Part shown: positions 61,596-64,000 of the stretch, one piece after another
How the letters are laid out: each line of letters opens with the position of its first letter
How positions within the stretch are numbered: the first letter of the stretch is position 1
From: Bacillota bacterium
Lineage (GTDB): Bacteria; Bacillota; Clostridia; Lachnospirales; Bianqueaceae
Direction: 5' to 3'
Length of the DNA stretch: 64,000 bases
NCBI GenBank assembly: GCA_017441925.1
Contig: JAFRUE010000006.1
Span: forward strand, 54,682 to 118,681
The notes under the pieces: model-generated
The model's input: the letters and a program-made list of their open reading frames with translations, nothing else
The model's database searches: none
Told to the model about the DNA's origin: nothing
Made by a program: the position numbers and the translations under genes

Positions 61596-63626
61596 ATGTC
61601 AGACAGTTTCCAGAATATCGGCATTCTTGCGCACGTCGATGCCGGCAAAACAACGCTCACCGAGCAGATGCTTTATCTGATGGGCGCCGTGCGTTCTCCG
61701 GGCTCCGTTGACGCCGGGACGACGGCGACGGATAACCTGACTGTCGAGCGCGAGCGCGGAATCTCTGTGCGCGCCGCAACGGCTTCCGGACAATGGAATG
61801 GCGTAAATATCAATCTGATCGATACTCCCGGACACGTTGATTTTGCCGGCGAAGTCGAACGCTCTCTGGCGGCGCTTGATTTTGCTGTGGTAGTCGTCTC
61901 CGCAGTCGAAGGCGTCCGCTCCCATACCGAAAACATTCTGCATGCGCTGGATCAGGCTGCGCTGCCCCGTCTTGTACTGATCAACAAACTCGACCGTGCC
62001 GGAGCCGATCCGGCTTCGGTACTCTCTGATCTGGCGCGTCTCTCTGGTCAAACGCCGATCCTGCTCAGCCATGCCGAAAAAGCCGAATCCGATGCTGTAA
62101 CGGTCAGAACCCTGTCCGGACGCGATTTCGACGCCGCCGTGACAGAAGGACTCGCAGACATCCTCGACGAAGCCGCCGAGCTGTTTCTTTCCGATGAAGT
62201 GCTGCCCCACGACCGTGCACAGCTGCTGCTTCGGGATGCTGTCGCCGATTGCCGGGTCACGACGGTACTGTTCGGCGCGGCTAAATTCGGGACAGGTGTC
62301 CGGGAACTTCTGGATTTCATGACAGAATATATGCCTACAGCCGATCGGCGAGTCAAAGCCGGTCTTGCCGGGATTATTTTTAAGATCGAGCACGACCGTC
62401 AGATGGGAAAGATCTCACATGTCCGGCTCTTCGGCGGGAAAATCAGCAATCGTGACGAACTGACGCTGCATGCGCCTGCAGATCCGCGGCGGCACAATCC
62501 CATTGGCGAAGAGGACGATGCCGTGCCGGTCGAAGAAGTGTCCCCCGTCCCCGAAAAAGTCACACAGATCCGCAAGTTCACGGGCGGCCGCTACCTTGAC
62601 GCCGGCGAAGTCGTGGGCGGAGATATCGCTGCTCTATGTGGTCTGCCTTCTGCCAGGGCAGGTCAATACATTGGTTCTCTGGATCTGAACGAAGCCTATC
62701 ACCTGACGACGCCCTTTCTTAGAGTCAAAGTCTCTCCGGCAGATCAGGATCCAGAAAAAGTCCCGTCCCTCGCTGCTGCGCTTGCCGAGCTGACCGAAGA
62801 AGAGCCCTACATCGATGCCCGATGGGAGAATGGCCAGCGCGAAATCACGATCTCGACGACCGGCAAGATACAGCTTGAGGTTCTTTCTTCTCTGCTCGCC
62901 GAGCGCTATGGCATGAGGGCTGCTTTTTCGCCTGCTACCGTCATTTATAAGGAAACGCCGGCAAAGGCCGGATTTGCGTATGCAGACTATTTTATGCCGA
63001 AGCCTTGCTGGGCTATGGTCAAGTTCAGGTTTGAGCCAATGCCGTGCGGTTACGGTGTCTCCTATCATGGGCGGCTGCCTTCGGATCAGTGTTTTTACCG
63101 TTATCAGACGCATATCCGTACGTCGTTCTATTCCTGTCTGGAGCAAGGCCTCTACGGCTGGGAAGTGACGGATTTCAGGTGCACGTTGGTCGACGGCCAG
63201 CATCACATTGTCCACACCCATCCTCTGGACTTCTTTGTCTGTACGCCGATGGCCTTTATGAACGGGCTTCGCGACCTCGGATCGACTTTGCTCGAACCGC
63301 TTCTAAAGGTTCGGATCAGCGCTGACCAGTCCCTTCTGGGCAAGATCACCGGCGAAATGATCCGTATGCAGGGCGATTACGATACACCGGTCTTTTTTGG
63401 TGATTCCGTCATAATTGAAGCGATCGTTCCTGTCGCGACCTCGATGGATTTCCCGGTAAAACTGGCTTCCTGGTCTTCCGGCAAAGCTGTCCTGTCCCAA
63501 AACTTCTACGGATACCGCGAATGCCGCGATGGACAAGAACACGTCAATCCGCGCCGGGGCATCAGCCCTCTGGACCGTTCCAAATGGATCCTTTTCGCCC
63601 GTTCCGGCTACCAGGTCAGCGATTAA
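61596..63626 (+). CDS. translational GTPase of the tetracycline-resistance ribosomal-protection family (distant)
   Basis: A 676-residue EF-G-like protein. NIGILAHVDAGKTTLTEQML (G1), ERERGISV (G2), DTPGHVDFAGEVERS (G3), INKLD (G4) are present; the spacing, GSVDAGTTATDN and the C-terminal Y-G-Y-R-E-C element match Tet(M)/Tet(O)-type proteins rather than EF-G. It is longer than Tet(M) (about 640). Members remove tetracycline from the ribosome, but distant chromosomal copies have not been shown to do so. No transfer genes flank it; instead 49-bp repeats lie on both sides. The tail after the last motif (RRGISPLDRSKWILFARS) resembles the loop-bearing end of domain IV and C terminus. Confidence 0.8.
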   Translation: MSDSFQNIGILAHVDAGKTTLTEQMLYLMGAVRSPGSVDAGTTATDNLTVERERGISVRAATASGQWNGVNINLIDTPGHVDFAGEVERSLAALDFAVVVVSAVEGVRSHTENILHALDQAALPRLVLINKLDRAGADPASVLSDLARLSGQTPILLSHAEKAESDAVTVRTLSGRDFDAAVTEGLADILDEAAELFLSDEVLPHDRAQLLLRDAVADCRVTTVLFGAAKFGTGVRELLDFMTEYMPTADRRVKAGLAGIIFKIEHDRQMGKISHVRLFGGKISNRDELTLHAPADPRRHNPIGEEDDAVPVEEVSPVPEKVTQIRKFTGGRYLDAGEVVGGDIAALCGLPSARAGQYIGSLDLNEAYHLTTPFLRVKVSPADQDPEKVPSLAAALAELTEEEPYIDARWENGQREITISTTGKIQLEVLSSLLAERYGMRAAFSPATVIYKETPAKAGFAYADYFMPKPCWAMVKFRFEPMPCGYGVSYHGRLPSDQCFYRYQTHIRTSFYSCLEQGLYGWEVTDFRCTLVDGQHHIVHTHPLDFFVCTPMAFMNGLRDLGSTLLEPLLKVRISADQSLLGKITGEMIRMQGDYDTPVFFGDSVIIEAIVPVATSMDFPVKLASWSSGKAVLSQNFYGYRECRDGQEHVNPRRGISPLDRSKWILFARSGYQVSD

Positions 63627-63636
63627 TCCCCCTTCC

Positions 63637-63990
63637 GTGTCAGCTTTCTCAATATTCTATTTCATGTCCTCCAAAAAGCCGACACTTACCAAGAATTCTT
63701 CTTTCCTCCATCCGTATCAGCTTTTTTCTGTTTTTTGTCCAAAAAATACTATTAGCTGACATTCTATCCCCAAACGTGTCAGCTATCTCTGCATTTTCTG
63801 TTATTTCAATGCTTTTTCGGATACAAAACGGAGAAACCGCCTTATTTCGAAGGCTCTGACCTTATCTTCGTGTCAGCTTTTTCTTTGTTTTTTATTATTC
63901 TTATTCAAAAGCTTGCACGATTGGGGAGAGAGTCTCTATTTGTGTCGGCTTTTGATGTGAATCTTGAAGAAAACTATCAATAGCTGACAC
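63637..63990. repeat. array of five 49-bp inverted-repeat units (U1-U5), running to the window edge
   Basis: Units at 63637-63685, 63714-63762, 63776-63824, 63870-63918 and 63942-63990, each exactly 49 bp. Left arm GTGTCAGCTTT or close; right arm AAAGCTGACAC or close; the right arm of U3 (63814-63824) is degenerate. The inner 27 bases differ between units and are T-rich. Gaps are 28, 13, 45 and 23 bp. U1 starts 11 bp after the GTPase stop. The rest of 63627-64000 holds no gene. Not a CRISPR: arms alternate in orientation and insides lack uniform spacing. Confidence 0.8.
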
Positions 63991-64000
63991 GGAATTGGGA

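Noticed and set aside
61596..63626. Acquired tetracycline resistance gene on a mobile element
   Set aside because: The protein is a distant, longer member of the family, with host-like codon usage and no transfer or recombination genes nearby; resistance cannot be claimed from sequence.
63637..63990. CRISPR array
   Set aside because: Repeats alternate in orientation, arms are only 11 bp, gaps vary from 13 to 45 bp and no cas gene is near.

Overview
The window looks like a chromosomal segment of a Gram-positive Clostridia, most likely a Lachnospiraceae-type bacterium of moderate GC content. The support is strong AGGAGG-type ribosome binding sites, many near-consensus housekeeping promoters (TTGACA/TATAAT with 17 bp spacing), a Tad/Flp pilus locus without a secretin, a surface protein ending in a sortase-type signal, CsoR-type copper control, VanZ and DUF1015 proteins, and the orders secA-prfB, rpsF-ssb-rpsR and dnaE-pfkA. 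Almost all of it is core chromosome; no insertion sequence, prophage, rRNA or CRISPR array was recognised.

Layout. 0-6.6 kb: the start of ispE running off the left edge, an alpha/beta-hydrolase-fold protein lacking the usual nucleophile, a DUF4430/ECF S-component pair, tRNA-Ser(UGA), then DUF1015, a flavoprotein and an AEC permease in one operon. 6.6-10.4 kb: an XRE regulator, purA, hslO and a methyltransferase. 10.4-19.8 kb: one ten-gene Tad pilus operon with overlapping genes (tadZ, tadA, tadB, tadC, flp, tadE, DUF5702, tadE-like, prepilin peptidase, unknown), preceded by a possible short structured RNA. 20-28 kb: phosphoesterase, histidine phosphatase, esterase, TcdA, a lipoprotein, three zinc-ribbon/membrane proteins, and a CHAP-CW_7-PGBD cell-wall hydrolase. 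28-30.3 kb: a sugar isomerase/Gfo-Idh pair. 30.4-34.4 kb: a two-gene unit of a TIR-TM-LRR protein and a membrane protein with two Rossmann domains and a RyR-like tail. This is the best candidate for an undescribed signalling or defence system. 34.4-51.7 kb: housekeeping genes on the minus strand (rRNA/tRNA methyltransferase, lgt, rpsF-ssb-rpsR, aroB, YfhO, pfkA, dnaE, a lipoprotein hydrolase, prfB, secA). 52-61.4 kb: DUF1622, tRNA-Pro(CGG), a TSCPD protein, a large InlB/BspA-like surface protein, acpP, VanZ, a class C serine hydrolase, and the csoR-copA copper operon. 61.5-64 kb: a ribosomal-protection-type GTPase flanked on both sides by 49-bp inverted-repeat units.

How parts work together. 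The Tad operon encodes motor, platform, pilin, minor pilins and peptidase for one surface appendage. csoR-copA is a self-contained copper sensor and exporter whose promoter overlaps a CsoR-type operator. The TIR-LRR protein and its RyR partner are arranged as sensor and possible effector. prfB needs a +1 frameshift at an unusual CTT TAA C site. The six 49-bp units around the GTPase are not explained by any feature class I recognise.
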